Shown here piece after piece: positions 33,342-41,899 of a stretch of DNA of 64,000 nucleotides; positions within the stretch are counted from its first letter, which is position 1; every line of letters starts with the position of its first letter. Origin of the DNA: an uncultured Clostridia bacterium (lineage in GTDB: Bacteria; Bacillota; Clostridia; Lachnospirales; Lachnospiraceae). Below the pieces are notes generated by a model, which worked only from the letters and a program-made list of their open reading frames with translations, had not been told where the DNA came from and did no database searches. The stretch is taken from positions 124,001 through 188,000 of the forward strand of contig CANDNA010000003.1 in NCBI GenBank assembly GCA_947385955.1. The letters run 5' to 3'. The position numbers and the translations under genes were made by a program.

Positions 33342-33932
33342 TCAAAACAGCCTCCTGCAGTTTCGAAATATCAATCCATCCCCCAGTCTGTCCGGATTAC
33401 AGACATACCCGGCGCCATTGTCTGTATAGTAGTCATAAAATTCCCCGCCGGCTTCATCAAGCTGGGAAAACAGGGCCATAATAATACCGCCGTGCACGAC
33501 AAACGCCGTTTTTTCCGGCATTTTTTCCTTCCGGGCCAGTAAAAGCAATGCTTCTTTACTGCGCCGGTGAAATCCCTCCGGACTTTCCCCCTCCGGAAAC
33601 GGCGCTTTTCCCCTGCTGTCCAGCCAGCTCTGATATTCAGGTAAAAACACCAGTTCTTCCTCATTTTTCTGTTCAAACAGGCCGAAATCACATTCCCGGA
33701 ACCCTTCCACAATCCGTTTTTCCACTTTCGGATATAAAATCTCCGCCGTTTCCAGGCACCGTTTCATCGGGCTGACATACACCCGGTCCGCCGCAGGGTA
33801 AAAACCGCAGGAACGTTTTTTTTCCAGTTTCTGCCGCCCTGCGTCGCACAACCCCTCATCGGTCCTGCCTCCGATATAACGTTTTTCCCTGTTTCCTTCT
33901 GTCATCCCATGTCTGATCCAAATCCAGTCCAT
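33342..33932 (-). CDS. cobC: Histidine phosphatase, CobC (alpha-ribazole phosphatase)-like
   Basis: 196 residues of the phosphoglycerate-mutase superfamily. The catalytic RHG motif lies at 7-9 (WIWIRHGMTEGN) and the second histidine in AFVVHGGIIMAL. R61-type arginines are in SPMKRCLETAE. Location next to cbiB favours alpha-ribazole-5'-phosphate phosphatase, which finishes the lower ligand of cobalamin; sequence alone does not separate it from other small phosphatases. I use the ATG at 33932 (GGAGG nine bases ahead). An ATG at 34004 would overlap the sbcC stop by 16 bases and add a weakly conserved 24-residue leader. Confidence 0.8.
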   Translation of the reverse strand: MDWIWIRHGMTEGNREKRYIGGRTDEGLCDAGRQKLEKKRSCGFYPAADRVYVSPMKRCLETAEILYPKVEKRIVEGFRECDFGLFEQKNEEELVFLPEYQSWLDSRGKAPFPEGESPEGFHRRSKEALLLLARKEKMPEKTAFVVHGGIIMALFSQLDEAGGEFYDYYTDNGAGYVCNPDRLGDGLIFRNCRRLF

Positions 33933-33988
33933 ACCCGGTTTCCTCCCTTTATCAATCCCTGCTTCTGTTTCTGCTGCTCCTGTTGTCG

Positions 33989-36900
33989 TTAACTGATCTG
34001 CCATCTCACATGACTGCCCTTTTCATCCCGGCTGACAATCAACTGATCTTCTATCTCCTGTTTCAGCTCTGTAATATGGGAAATAATCCCGATCAGCCTG
34101 GAGCCCCCTGCCATTTCCTGAAGCACTCTGACCGCCTGATTTCTGGAATGGTCATCCAGAGAACCGAATCCCTCATCAATGAACATCATATCCAGCTTTA
34201 CGGCAGCAGAGGATTCCTGAATCTGATCCGCCATCCCCAGCGCCAGCGACAATGCCGCCATAAAGGATTCTCCGCCGGAAAGGGTACGGATTTCCCTTTC
34301 TTTTCCGGTTACCGAAGAATACACCATCAGATCAAGCCCCCGGTTTCTGCCTTCCCCCGCCTTTTCCAGCGCATACATGCGAAGCGCAAACTGGCCGCCG
34401 GACATTTCCAGGAACCTGCGGTTTGCCGCATGTAAAATCTGTTCCAGATAACAGCGTTGTACATAAGTTTCCAGATCCATGCGGGAGCCGGTTACATTTC
34501 CGGACAAAATCCGGTACAGCCCGTCCAGTTTTGTATGTTCCGCCACAATCCTGCCGCGTTCTTCCATTTTGGGAGCCAGCCCGCGGTACACTTCCCTGGC
34601 AGTGGTCTCATACTGTTCCCACTGCTTCAGCTCTTCCCGGGCTTTGCTGCGCACTGTTTCGGCCTCTTTCAGCCTGCCTTCCGCTTCCTCCACATCAGGA
34701 TGGGGTTTATCGCCGATGGCCTCACTGGCAGACCGGCGCATGGCCCCGGCCTCCACCTGCTTTCTCTGATGCCCGTCCACCCGTTTTGCCAGCTCATCAG
34801 CTTCTTCCTTTGTATGGGCTTCCACCAGTCTTTTAAAATCCCCTTCGGTCAGATCTGCCTGTAGCAGCTCCGCTTCATAGGCTTCCTTCCTGCGCTGTAT
34901 CTCCGCTTCCTGTTGTGGCAGTTTTTTCCTGTAGTCCTCCAGGAACGAAAGGACACTTTCTTTTTCTTCCGATGCTTTCCGTGCGGCCCTCCCGGCCTCC
35001 CGATATGCTGCATCCGCAGCCTCTTTGTTTTGTCTGCCCTGTTCTCCGGCCTGCTCTGCCTCCCGCGCCGTTCCAAACTCCAAATCTGCTTTCAGCGCAG
35101 CCAGCACAGCCCTGCTCTGCTCCAGCTCCGCAGAAGTTTCCAGGGCCCTCTCTCTGGCTCTCTTAAGTGCCTCCTGCTTCTCCTGTTTCGTCTGCTGTGC
35201 TTTCTTAAGATCCGTCTGTATCTGTCCCAGCCGCTTCATATCCTTCTGCAGCGCTTTTCCCTCTTCACGCATGGAATCTTTAAAACCACGGAGGATGGTC
35301 TGCATCCGCCCTGCTGTTTCTATCCCGGCTGCCGGCAGATTCGGCAGGCTCTGTTCCATACGCTTTCCAAGCCTTTTTCCGGCCTCTGCCAGATTTTTTT
35401 CTTTCTCGTCCAGAAGCACCGCCTCCGAATTTGCTCTGGCAGCATCCTGTTCCTGTTGATTTCGCAGCTTTTTTTCCTCTTTTTCCAGTTTTCCCAGCTC
35501 TTCTCCGGACAAATCCGGGGATACCGGACCGCTTTCGCTTTTGTTTTCGCCTTTCTTCTCCTGTGCTCTTTTACAGGGATTGGGATGGGTCAGGGAACCG
35601 CATACCGGACAGGGCATTCCCGGCCGCAGCTTCTCCGCCAGAAAACCGGCCTGGGCATCCAGAAAATGCTGCCTTGCTGTTTCATACAGGTCATGTGCCC
35701 TCTGATAAGCCCGGCAGGACTCTCCATAGGCTTTCCGGGCTTTCTCTGCCCTTTTTTCCTGCGACCCGGCCTCTTTTTCCAGTTGGTCCACATGGGCGGC
35801 CTCTTCCAGCAGACTGTCCGCTTCACGCTGTGCCGCTTCCCACATTGCCAGCTTCTTTTCTGTTCCGCTCAGGGAATGTATCTCTTCCTGCCAGAGCTTT
35901 TCCTGCTCTTCCAGTGCGGACAGCTCTTCCCCGATTGCCTCTTCCTGACGTTTTGCCTGCTCCCGGTCCCTCTCTTTCTCTTCCACCTCTGTCTGCCGTT
36001 TCTTTATTTCCCCAAAACGTATCAGCGCTTTTTCCACCCGTTCCGACAATGTGCTGTATTCTTTCAGGGCGCTCTCAGCCCGCTCTTTCTGTCTGTGTTC
36101 CTCTCTGGCAGTCTCTTCGGCATCTTTCTGCAGGCCGGGCAATATCCCCTGCCTCTTTTTGATCTCCTCCCGCACCTCCTCTGTCTGCCTGAAAGCATCC
36201 TCATACCGGATCCAGACTGCCCGGATCTCAAAAGCGCTTCGTATCCTGCCGGATAAAACAGCGGCTTTCCGGATTTCCGGCTCTGCCTCCCGGCAGGCAG
36301 CCAGCTCTTTTTCCGCCTTCTCCAACTGATTGTAAAGTTCTCTCACATGACGGGCTCCCGTCAGCTCATCCCGTCTGGCATCCCGTACCTCTTCCGCCTC
36401 CCGGCTGGCCTGCCATGCCTTCCTTCTCTCTTCTTTCAGATAAGCGCACAAAAGCCCCAGCTCTTCCACCAGGCATTCCAGAGTCGTTACCGACAGACGG
36501 TCTGTCTCTTTTATGTTCTTTTTCAGAGCTTCCAGTTCCTCTGCGCGGGCATACGCTCCGGGCAGCGGGATCCTCGCCGCTTCCGTCTGGCAGATGGTCC
36601 TGATCTTTGCCATCTCCTGTTCTCTTTCTTTTTTTCTTCTGAAAAGCTCCTCCGTAATGCCCTGAAACAGCTCTGTATGGAACAGCCTGCGGAAAATCCG
36701 TTTTTTATCATCGGACTTTGCCTGCAGCAGCTCCATAAATTCTCCCTGTGCAATCATAGCCACCTGCATAAACTGGGTTTTGGTCAGCCCCACGATCTCT
36801 TCTATCTTCCTGTTGGTTTCCTTCCGGGGATATTCGGACCCGTCCGGCATGATAAGAAAAACCGTTTCACTTTCCTCTCTGACCCCTTCGCCCCGTTTCA

Positions 36901-37219
36901 GGGGCCGCAGATGCCGTGGAACCCGCCGCACCGTATATCTGTCCGGTTCTGTCCCCGCACTCTGAGAAAAGGTCAGCTCCACAAACGGTTCTCTGGAAGG
37001 CGCCGCAAACTGGCTCTGCAGCTCCATGCCGTTTTTTTTGCTGATACCGGAGCCGGTTTCCCCGTAAAGCGCAAAGACGATGGCATCAAAAATCGTTGTT
37101 TTTCCCGCGCCGGTGTCTCCGGTGATCAGAAAAAGATCCCCCCTGGGCTCTGTAAAACAAATCTCTGTCCGTACCCCATAGGACCCGAACGCCTGCATAA
37201 TGAGATTCAGCGGTCTCAT
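33989..37219 (-). CDS. sbcC: Exonuclease subunit SbcC (SMC-like ATPase)
   Basis: 1076 residues. With SbcD it cleaves hairpins and blocked DNA ends. The N-terminal ABC half has the Walker A GDTGAGKTT (34-42). Two long coiled coils flank the central zinc hook CPVCG near 540. The C-terminal half carries the ABC signature (RTLSGGESFMAALSLALGMA), the Walker B MFIDEGFGSLD, and the H-loop in IGIISHITEL. The coiled coil is complete, with no frameshift. It starts one base after the sbcD stop and overlaps the possible long form of the CobC-like gene. Its presence in a transcript with cobalamin genes is odd. Confidence 0.96.
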   Translation of the reverse strand: MRPLNLIMQAFGSYGVRTEICFTEPRGDLFLITGDTGAGKTTIFDAIVFALYGETGSGISKKNGMELQSQFAAPSREPFVELTFSQSAGTEPDRYTVRRVPRHLRPLKRGEGVREESETVFLIMPDGSEYPRKETNRKIEEIVGLTKTQFMQVAMIAQGEFMELLQAKSDDKKRIFRRLFHTELFQGITEELFRRKKEREQEMAKIRTICQTEAARIPLPGAYARAEELEALKKNIKETDRLSVTTLECLVEELGLLCAYLKEERRKAWQASREAEEVRDARRDELTGARHVRELYNQLEKAEKELAACREAEPEIRKAAVLSGRIRSAFEIRAVWIRYEDAFRQTEEVREEIKKRQGILPGLQKDAEETAREEHRQKERAESALKEYSTLSERVEKALIRFGEIKKRQTEVEEKERDREQAKRQEEAIGEELSALEEQEKLWQEEIHSLSGTEKKLAMWEAAQREADSLLEEAAHVDQLEKEAGSQEKRAEKARKAYGESCRAYQRAHDLYETARQHFLDAQAGFLAEKLRPGMPCPVCGSLTHPNPCKRAQEKKGENKSESGPVSPDLSGEELGKLEKEEKKLRNQQEQDAARANSEAVLLDEKEKNLAEAGKRLGKRMEQSLPNLPAAGIETAGRMQTILRGFKDSMREEGKALQKDMKRLGQIQTDLKKAQQTKQEKQEALKRARERALETSAELEQSRAVLAALKADLEFGTAREAEQAGEQGRQNKEAADAAYREAGRAARKASEEKESVLSFLEDYRKKLPQQEAEIQRRKEAYEAELLQADLTEGDFKRLVEAHTKEEADELAKRVDGHQRKQVEAGAMRRSASEAIGDKPHPDVEEAEGRLKEAETVRSKAREELKQWEQYETTAREVYRGLAPKMEERGRIVAEHTKLDGLYRILSGNVTGSRMDLETYVQRCYLEQILHAANRRFLEMSGGQFALRMYALEKAGEGRNRGLDLMVYSSVTGKEREIRTLSGGESFMAALSLALGMADQIQESSAAVKLDMMFIDEGFGSLDDHSRNQAVRVLQEMAGGSRLIGIISHITELKQEIEDQLIVSRDEKGSHVRWQIS

Positions 37220-37220
37220 C

Positions 37221-38363
37221 TTATCCCCTCCCCATCACCGTATTGATGACGTCCTGCAAAATTTCCTTCTCTGTTTCATCCGGGTCCTGCAAAAAAGTAC
37301 AGCACAGATCAAAAGGATCCAGCGCCCCGGCTCTGGCGCCGGATTCCTGATCCCGGACGGCTGTCCGTACCTCTTCCCTCCGGATTTCCAGAAGGTAGGG
37401 AAACGCCGCCCGAATCCGGTCCTGTACATCGCTCTCTTCCCTCTGCCCGGTCAGAATCACCGATACATAATCTTCGCAGGCCTGTTCCAGCACTTCCGGA
37501 AGTGTTCCTTTTATGATGCGAAGAGGTCTTAAAGGCTCCAGCGGCAGAACAGTAATCCGGCTTTCTTCCGCTTCCATTTCCACCATCACAATCCCCTTCT
37601 GCTGCCCGGCCTCACTGACAGAATATGCCAGCGGCGTACCACAGTAGCGGATATTTTTGCTGCCCGCCGTCATGGGTTTATGGATGTGTCCCAGTGCGGC
37701 ATAAGAAAAAGGAGACAGTATCTTTGCGTCAATCCGGTCAATGTTGCCGATGGTTCTGATCTCCGAATCCGCCCGCTCTGTCTCCTCCGGATTCACCGCT
37801 CCCGGCAGATAAAACTGATGGCTGACGAAAACATTGCGTTCTCCGGGATTTATCTGCTCTCTGTCCAGCAGTCTTTCCAGGGTGTCCTGATAGGAAAGCG
37901 TATTTCCCTCCGGATCTGTCCCCACCACATTCCTGACCATAGACGGCCTTACAAACGGCAGCAGATAAAAATTCACATTGCCATAGCGATCCCGTAATGT
38001 GACCTTTTCCATATACTCGTCTTCTGTTCTGGGCGGCATACCCACCAGATACACATGCTGTCTGGCCAGCACATTTCTGAAATAATCAATGCGGGGCGGG
38101 CTGTCATGGTTCCCGCTGATGATCATAACGGTCATCTCCGGAAGCAGGGAAGTCAGATCCGCCACAAAACGGCCAAACAGTTCCACCGATTCCGCAGAGG
38201 GGACAGCCTTATCATAGACATCCCCTGCAATGACCAGGGCATCCGGACGTTCCTTACCGGCAGCACGGACAATCTGGCTCAGGATATACTCCTGATCTTC
38301 ACGAAACTCTCTGTTTAACAGACGGATACCGATATGCAGATCTGATAAATGAAAAAATTTCAC
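37221..38363 (-). CDS. sbcD: Exonuclease subunit SbcD (Mre11-like)
   Basis: 380 residues, a calcineurin-like phosphoesterase. Metal-binding motifs: DLHIG (D8, H10), AGDVYDKAVPS, SGNHDSPPR, and GHIHKPM. It forms the SbcCD nuclease with the next gene. The start is a GTG behind AAAGGAGG. The C-terminal capping region includes GALDPFDLCCTFLQD. It leads the operon sbcD-sbcC-cobC-cbiB. On its 5' side is the divergent zinc-ribbon membrane gene at 38508, sharing a 144-base gap. Confidence 0.96.
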   Translation of the reverse strand: MKFFHLSDLHIGIRLLNREFREDQEYILSQIVRAAGKERPDALVIAGDVYDKAVPSAESVELFGRFVADLTSLLPEMTVMIISGNHDSPPRIDYFRNVLARQHVYLVGMPPRTEDEYMEKVTLRDRYGNVNFYLLPFVRPSMVRNVVGTDPEGNTLSYQDTLERLLDREQINPGERNVFVSHQFYLPGAVNPEETERADSEIRTIGNIDRIDAKILSPFSYAALGHIHKPMTAGSKNIRYCGTPLAYSVSEAGQQKGIVMVEMEAEESRITVLPLEPLRPLRIIKGTLPEVLEQACEDYVSVILTGQREESDVQDRIRAAFPYLLEIRREEVRTAVRDQESGARAGALDPFDLCCTFLQDPDETEKEILQDVINTVMGRG

Positions 38364-38436
38364 GACAGCCTGTCCTCCTTTTTTTCGTTTGTCTTACATT
38401 CCGGTTCTGATATGATCCCTTCTTTTCTGATTGCAC

Positions 38437-38465
38437 TTTACCGGAAACTGTGCTACGTTTATATA
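38437..38465 (+). promoter_or_regulatory. Promoter candidate for the zinc-ribbon membrane gene
   Basis: TTTACC (38437-38442), 17-base spacer, TATATA (38460-38465), about 42 bases before the ATG at 38508. Moderate match to sigma-A. No clear minus-strand promoter for sbcD was found in the same gap. Confidence 0.45.
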
Positions 38466-38507
38466 GCAGGAATCAATTTATTTTTTCCAGAAAGGGGAGA
38501 AATACCA

Positions 38508-39086
38508 ATGAGTACTTATTACAAACACACACGCGCAGAAAGCGCAGATGTACCGTATTCCTTTCGGTGTGAACAGTGTGGAAAGGAAAGCGGACCCATG
38601 AGAGCTGTCATCACCGGCCCGGAAGCCGTACATAGCAGCAATTTTAAAGTATTGACGCAGGACGAAAGTGAAAAGCTGCAGAAAACAGCACATAAAAACC
38701 TTGTCAAGCATATCAAAAAAATCCATCAGGATGCAACACAGAAGCAGATATTTACATCTGATTTCAGTGACATCTGCCCCCACTGTCACAAACCCCAGTC
38801 CTGGGCATTGTCCGGTATGCAGAAAAAGATGTTTGATACCCCGTTCGCCATTATGTTCGTCGGTATCTTCATCAGTGTCCTTACCTATATATACAATATG
38901 GTCGAAGAAATGGAATGGGGATTTACCCCCATCTTATGGATCATGCTTGGGACCATCGGATGTGCGGCACTTTCCCTTCTGTGGAATCTGATTAAAATTT
39001 CCGGTAAAAAGAAAGCAACCTCTTCTGCCGGGAAGAACAACCTTCCATCCATTGACTGGAATTTTGTACGTCATCTTCTTACTTGA
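38508..39086 (+). CDS. Hypothetical zinc-ribbon protein with two membrane helices
   Basis: 192 residues. Two CxxC pairs form a likely zinc site: FRCEQCGKESGP (C21, C24) and ICPHCHKPQSW. Near the C terminus are two hydrophobic helices (FAIMFVGIFISVLTYIYNMV and ILWIMLGTIGCAALSLLWNL), then a basic tail. No family is recognised. The start at 38508 is fixed by the ribosome site AAAGGGGAG; the frame upstream to 38349 contains a non-conserved leader and no site. The end overlaps the convergent CobU-like gene by eight bases. It interrupts the run of cobalamin genes on the opposite strand. Confidence 0.7.
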   Translation: MSTYYKHTRAESADVPYSFRCEQCGKESGPMRAVITGPEAVHSSNFKVLTQDESEKLQKTAHKNLVKHIKKIHQDATQKQIFTSDFSDICPHCHKPQSWALSGMQKKMFDTPFAIMFVGIFISVLTYIYNMVEEMEWGFTPILWIMLGTIGCAALSLLWNLIKISGKKKATSSAGKNNLPSIDWNFVRHLLT

Positions 39087-39486
39087 TTGTCATGGGCATA
39101 CCGCCTACGATGCGCACCACATGTTCTGCCTTCTGTGCCAGAAAACAGAGCAGCCGGCCTACCATCTCCCGGTATGCCCGTTCTGTTTTTTCCACCGGGA
39201 CCACTCCATATCCCACTTCATCACAGACAATCCACAGATCCGGATACTTTAAAAGCAATGTTTCCAGCCCGGGCATCAGTTCTGCCTCTCTGCCTGCTTC
39301 CATCCGGTCTCTGACCCAGAGATGGAGATGATTCAGAATCCGCACCGTTCTGCCCTCTTCCAAAGCCACACGGATCTGTACGCCCTCTATGATTTCTTCT
39401 GTTCCCGCCAAAATGCCCCGCCGGGCCAGCTCCTGTTCTGCATAGGCCAGCTTTCCCTGAAAGCAGCCTCCTATAACCAGTTCCAT
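39079..39486 (-). CDS. Short CobU-like paralogue
   Basis: 135 residues against about 180 for CobU. The start has a P-loop-like GGCFQGK (5-12) and the end matches the CobU C terminus: WIVCDEVGYGVVPVEKTERAYRE, LLCFLAQKAEHVVRIVGGMP. The middle (the second nucleotide and guanylyl-transfer histidine region) is missing or too diverged to place. The kinase/guanylyltransferase function is therefore doubtful; a regulatory or degenerate role is possible. It overlaps the cobS 3' end by 16 bases, is the last gene of block 3, and sits opposite the CobU at 40238. Confidence 0.7.
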   Translation of the reverse strand: MELVIGGCFQGKLAYAEQELARRGILAGTEEIIEGVQIRVALEEGRTVRILNHLHLWVRDRMEAGREAELMPGLETLLLKYPDLWIVCDEVGYGVVPVEKTERAYREMVGRLLCFLAQKAEHVVRIVGGMPMTIK

Positions 39487-40250
39487 ACATACCCCATACT
39501 TCCTGTCAGCCAGACAAAGGCCAGCTCGTATACAACGACAAACCAGCCGGCCAGATCTCCTGTCAACCCTCCAAATTGTCTGTTCGCCATATATTCATAA
39601 TAAAAAAAGACTGCCAGACTGAGTGCCACACAGACTGTACCGCAAATGCCATACAAAAAACAGGCGGCCATCACTGCCAGAAAAATCCAGAGAGCCAAAA
39701 CCGTCCATACGATTCTGCGGTCTGCAGCAGAAGAAAAAGTATATGCCGTCCCCTCTCCTCTTGCATTTTTCATCGTAATCAGTGCAAAAGCGCTCAGCGT
39801 CCTGGACAGGAAAAAGCCGATGCCCAGAAACAGGACCTGCCGGTCGTCCATCAAAAGATAAAGCGCAGCCCCGTAAAGCGCCATTTCACAGACCAGGCTG
39901 ATACAGGCGAAGGCGCCTGTATGAGGATCTTTCATAATTTCCAGCTTTTTTTCCCTGTCCCGGTAAGAATGCAGGGCATCCATTGTATCCAGAAAACCGT
40001 CCATATGGATCCCTCCGGAAATCAGCACCGGCAGGATGGTCCCGGTCAGGACAAATACCGGAAACGGAATAAATACCCCCAGAAGAGAACGCAGCCGCCA
40101 CAGCCCGTACATCCCCCCTCCGATTACAAGGCCGATCCAGGGAAAAAAGCAGAGCACATATCTCATATTTTTTTCTTCCCATGCCACTTTGGGCGCCGGG
40201 ATTTTAGAATACATGGAACATGCCAGACAAAGGCTTTTCAAAACCGACAT
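39471..40250 (-). CDS. cobS: Adenosylcobinamide-GDP ribazoletransferase CobS
   Basis: 259 residues, several membrane helices. CobS joins adenosylcobinamide-GDP with alpha-ribazole to give cobalamin (phosphate). The family motif is present: HMDGFLDTMDALHSYRDR followed by LEIMKDPHTGAFACISLV. Length is normal. It overlaps CobU at its 5' end by 13 bases and the short CobU paralogue at its 3' end by 16. These overlaps suggest a tightly coupled set for the last lower-ligand steps. Confidence 0.95.
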   Translation of the reverse strand: MSVLKSLCLACSMYSKIPAPKVAWEEKNMRYVLCFFPWIGLVIGGGMYGLWRLRSLLGVFIPFPVFVLTGTILPVLISGGIHMDGFLDTMDALHSYRDREKKLEIMKDPHTGAFACISLVCEMALYGAALYLLMDDRQVLFLGIGFFLSRTLSAFALITMKNARGEGTAYTFSSAADRRIVWTVLALWIFLAVMAACFLYGICGTVCVALSLAVFFYYEYMANRQFGGLTGDLAGWFVVVYELAFVWLTGSMGYVWNWL

Positions 40251-40807
40251 GCCTCTTCTCCTTTCAAAAACACCGGAATGGAATACACCACTTCACAGAA
40301 CACATCCGCAGCAGCAGCCAGTGCCCGGTTCACCTCTCCAAGAGCGCTGCAATACGCCTCCATTTCTCCTGTATACCTGCTTCCGTCAGAAAAGATTTCA
40401 TTGGTAACCACAACAATATGACGATAACGGCTCCGCGCTTCTTTGATTCCGGCAAGGATCTCTTCCTCCGCCGCCTCTCCGTCCATTCCGTCGGAAAACA
40501 TCAGATTTGCCAGCAGATTGGACATACACTCCAGCAAAACAATGGTATCTTCCGGATGTTCCCCGCAGCAGGCGGAAAGCAGGCGGCGCTCCCGGAAGCC
40601 ACAGGGAGATTCCACCGTAACAAACCCCTTTCCCTGCCTCAGCCGTCTGTGTCGTGCAATCCGTTCCATCGCTTCCCGGCTGTCTGATTCCATCGTGGCC
40701 AGATACAGCCGGATGCCGATTCCATCCCTCCCGGCAAGCCTGCAGACCAGGGTTTCCGCATATTCTGATTTTCCGCTGCCACAGCCTCCCGTCAAAAGAT
40801 ACAGCAC
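40238..40807 (-). CDS. cobU: Adenosylcobinamide kinase / guanylyltransferase CobU
   Basis: 189 residues, full length. The P-loop GGCGSGKS lies at 7-14. The central block (DTIVLLECMSNLLANLMF) and the C-terminal IVVVTNEIFSDGSRYTGEM (equivalent to the NEVG-GIVP motif) are present. It phosphorylates and guanylylates adenosylcobinamide. It is next to cobT (one-base gap) and cobS. This copy, not the short paralogue, is the probable functional one. Confidence 0.93.
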   Translation of the reverse strand: MLYLLTGGCGSGKSEYAETLVCRLAGRDGIGIRLYLATMESDSREAMERIARHRRLRQGKGFVTVESPCGFRERRLLSACCGEHPEDTIVLLECMSNLLANLMFSDGMDGEAAEEEILAGIKEARSRYRHIVVVTNEIFSDGSRYTGEMEAYCSALGEVNRALAAAADVFCEVVYSIPVFLKGEEACRF

Positions 40808-41875
40808 TTATCTTTCCTCAAACTTTCTGTAACGGTCAATCTGAATCTTCTCAAATGTTTCCTCGCTCCGATACACCCGACAGGCCATATCCAGCATAGG
40901 AAACAACAATGCGGCCCCGGTTCCCTCTCCCAGTGCCAGAGAAGCGTCGATCACCGGAGTAAGGCCCAGATGCTTCATCACATACCCCATACATGTCTCC
41001 CGGCTCATATGGGAAGCCAGCATACAGCCGGAAGCCCGCCCGCAGAGCATGGAAGCCGCCAGCGCCGCCACAGCCGATATCATTCCGTCAATCACAACGG
41101 GAATCCCGTACATACAGCCTCCGATAAAGGCGCCTGCCATTCCCGCAATATCAAATCCGCCCACACAGGAAAGTACTTCCAGCACCGGTTTTTCCCATAA
41201 CCGGTATCTGCGGACTGCCCCGTCAATTACATTTTGTTTTTTCAAAAAGCCCTCATCAGAAAGACCCGCGCCTCTGCCAGCAGTCTCTTTGGCAGACAGA
41301 TGCAAAAGCCCCGCTGCCACTGCGCCTGCCGTAGTGGTATTGCCGATTCCCATTTCCCCGGTCCCCAGTATGGTATAGCCCCGGTCCCCAAATTCTTTTA
41401 CAAGCCGGATTCCTGTATCCACTGCCTGAATCACCTGCTCCCGGCTCATGGCCGGTTCCCTGGAAAAGTCTTTGGTACCGTCTGCAATTCTGCGGGAAAT
41501 CATTTCCGGAGCATGCACTGCGTCCCGGATCCCCATATCAACGGCATACACATCGGTGCCGCTGCTCTGGCACATCCGGTTTACACTGGCCTTTCCTCCT
41601 GCAATGTTGTCCGCCACCAGAGCTGTCACATGGCTGTCTGTCTGTGTTACCCCCTGGGCTGTTATCCCATTGTCCGCACAAAATACCAGTATGGCCCGTC
41701 TGCCTACATCCACATCCGCCGTTCCCTGGATGCCTGCGATCCTGATCAGCATATCCTCCAGTCTGCCCAGGCCATGCAGCGGCTTGGCAATCGCATCCCA
41801 TTGCTCCAGCGCCTGTTTTTCAGCTTCCCGGCTGACTGCCTTTCCCAGCCTTTCATAAGGATAATAAGATTCCAA
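40808..41875 (-). CDS. cobT: Nicotinate-nucleotide-dimethylbenzimidazole phosphoribosyltransferase CobT
   Basis: 355 residues. It activates the lower-ligand base by forming alpha-ribazole-5'-phosphate. Family features: KPLHGLGRLEDML near 31, FCADNGITAQGVTQTD, and the Gly-rich EMGIGNTTTAGAVAAGL. The catalytic glutamate falls in the C-terminal LALGEGTGAALLFPM block. The gene lies 24 bases behind cbiA in the cobalamin operon. Full length with no damage. Confidence 0.96.
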   Translation of the reverse strand: MESYYPYERLGKAVSREAEKQALEQWDAIAKPLHGLGRLEDMLIRIAGIQGTADVDVGRRAILVFCADNGITAQGVTQTDSHVTALVADNIAGGKASVNRMCQSSGTDVYAVDMGIRDAVHAPEMISRRIADGTKDFSREPAMSREQVIQAVDTGIRLVKEFGDRGYTILGTGEMGIGNTTTAGAVAAGLLHLSAKETAGRGAGLSDEGFLKKQNVIDGAVRRYRLWEKPVLEVLSCVGGFDIAGMAGAFIGGCMYGIPVVIDGMISAVAALAASMLCGRASGCMLASHMSRETCMGYVMKHLGLTPVIDASLALGEGTGAALLFPMLDMACRVYRSEETFEKIQIDRYRKFEER

Positions 41876-41899
41876 CCTCTTCCTTCCTTTCCACTTATC

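Noticed and set aside
34913-36256. 447-codon Leu/Phe-rich plus-strand frame that looks like a membrane protein
   Set aside because: Antisense of the sbcC coiled coil; Glu/Lys codons on one strand give Leu/Phe codons on the other.
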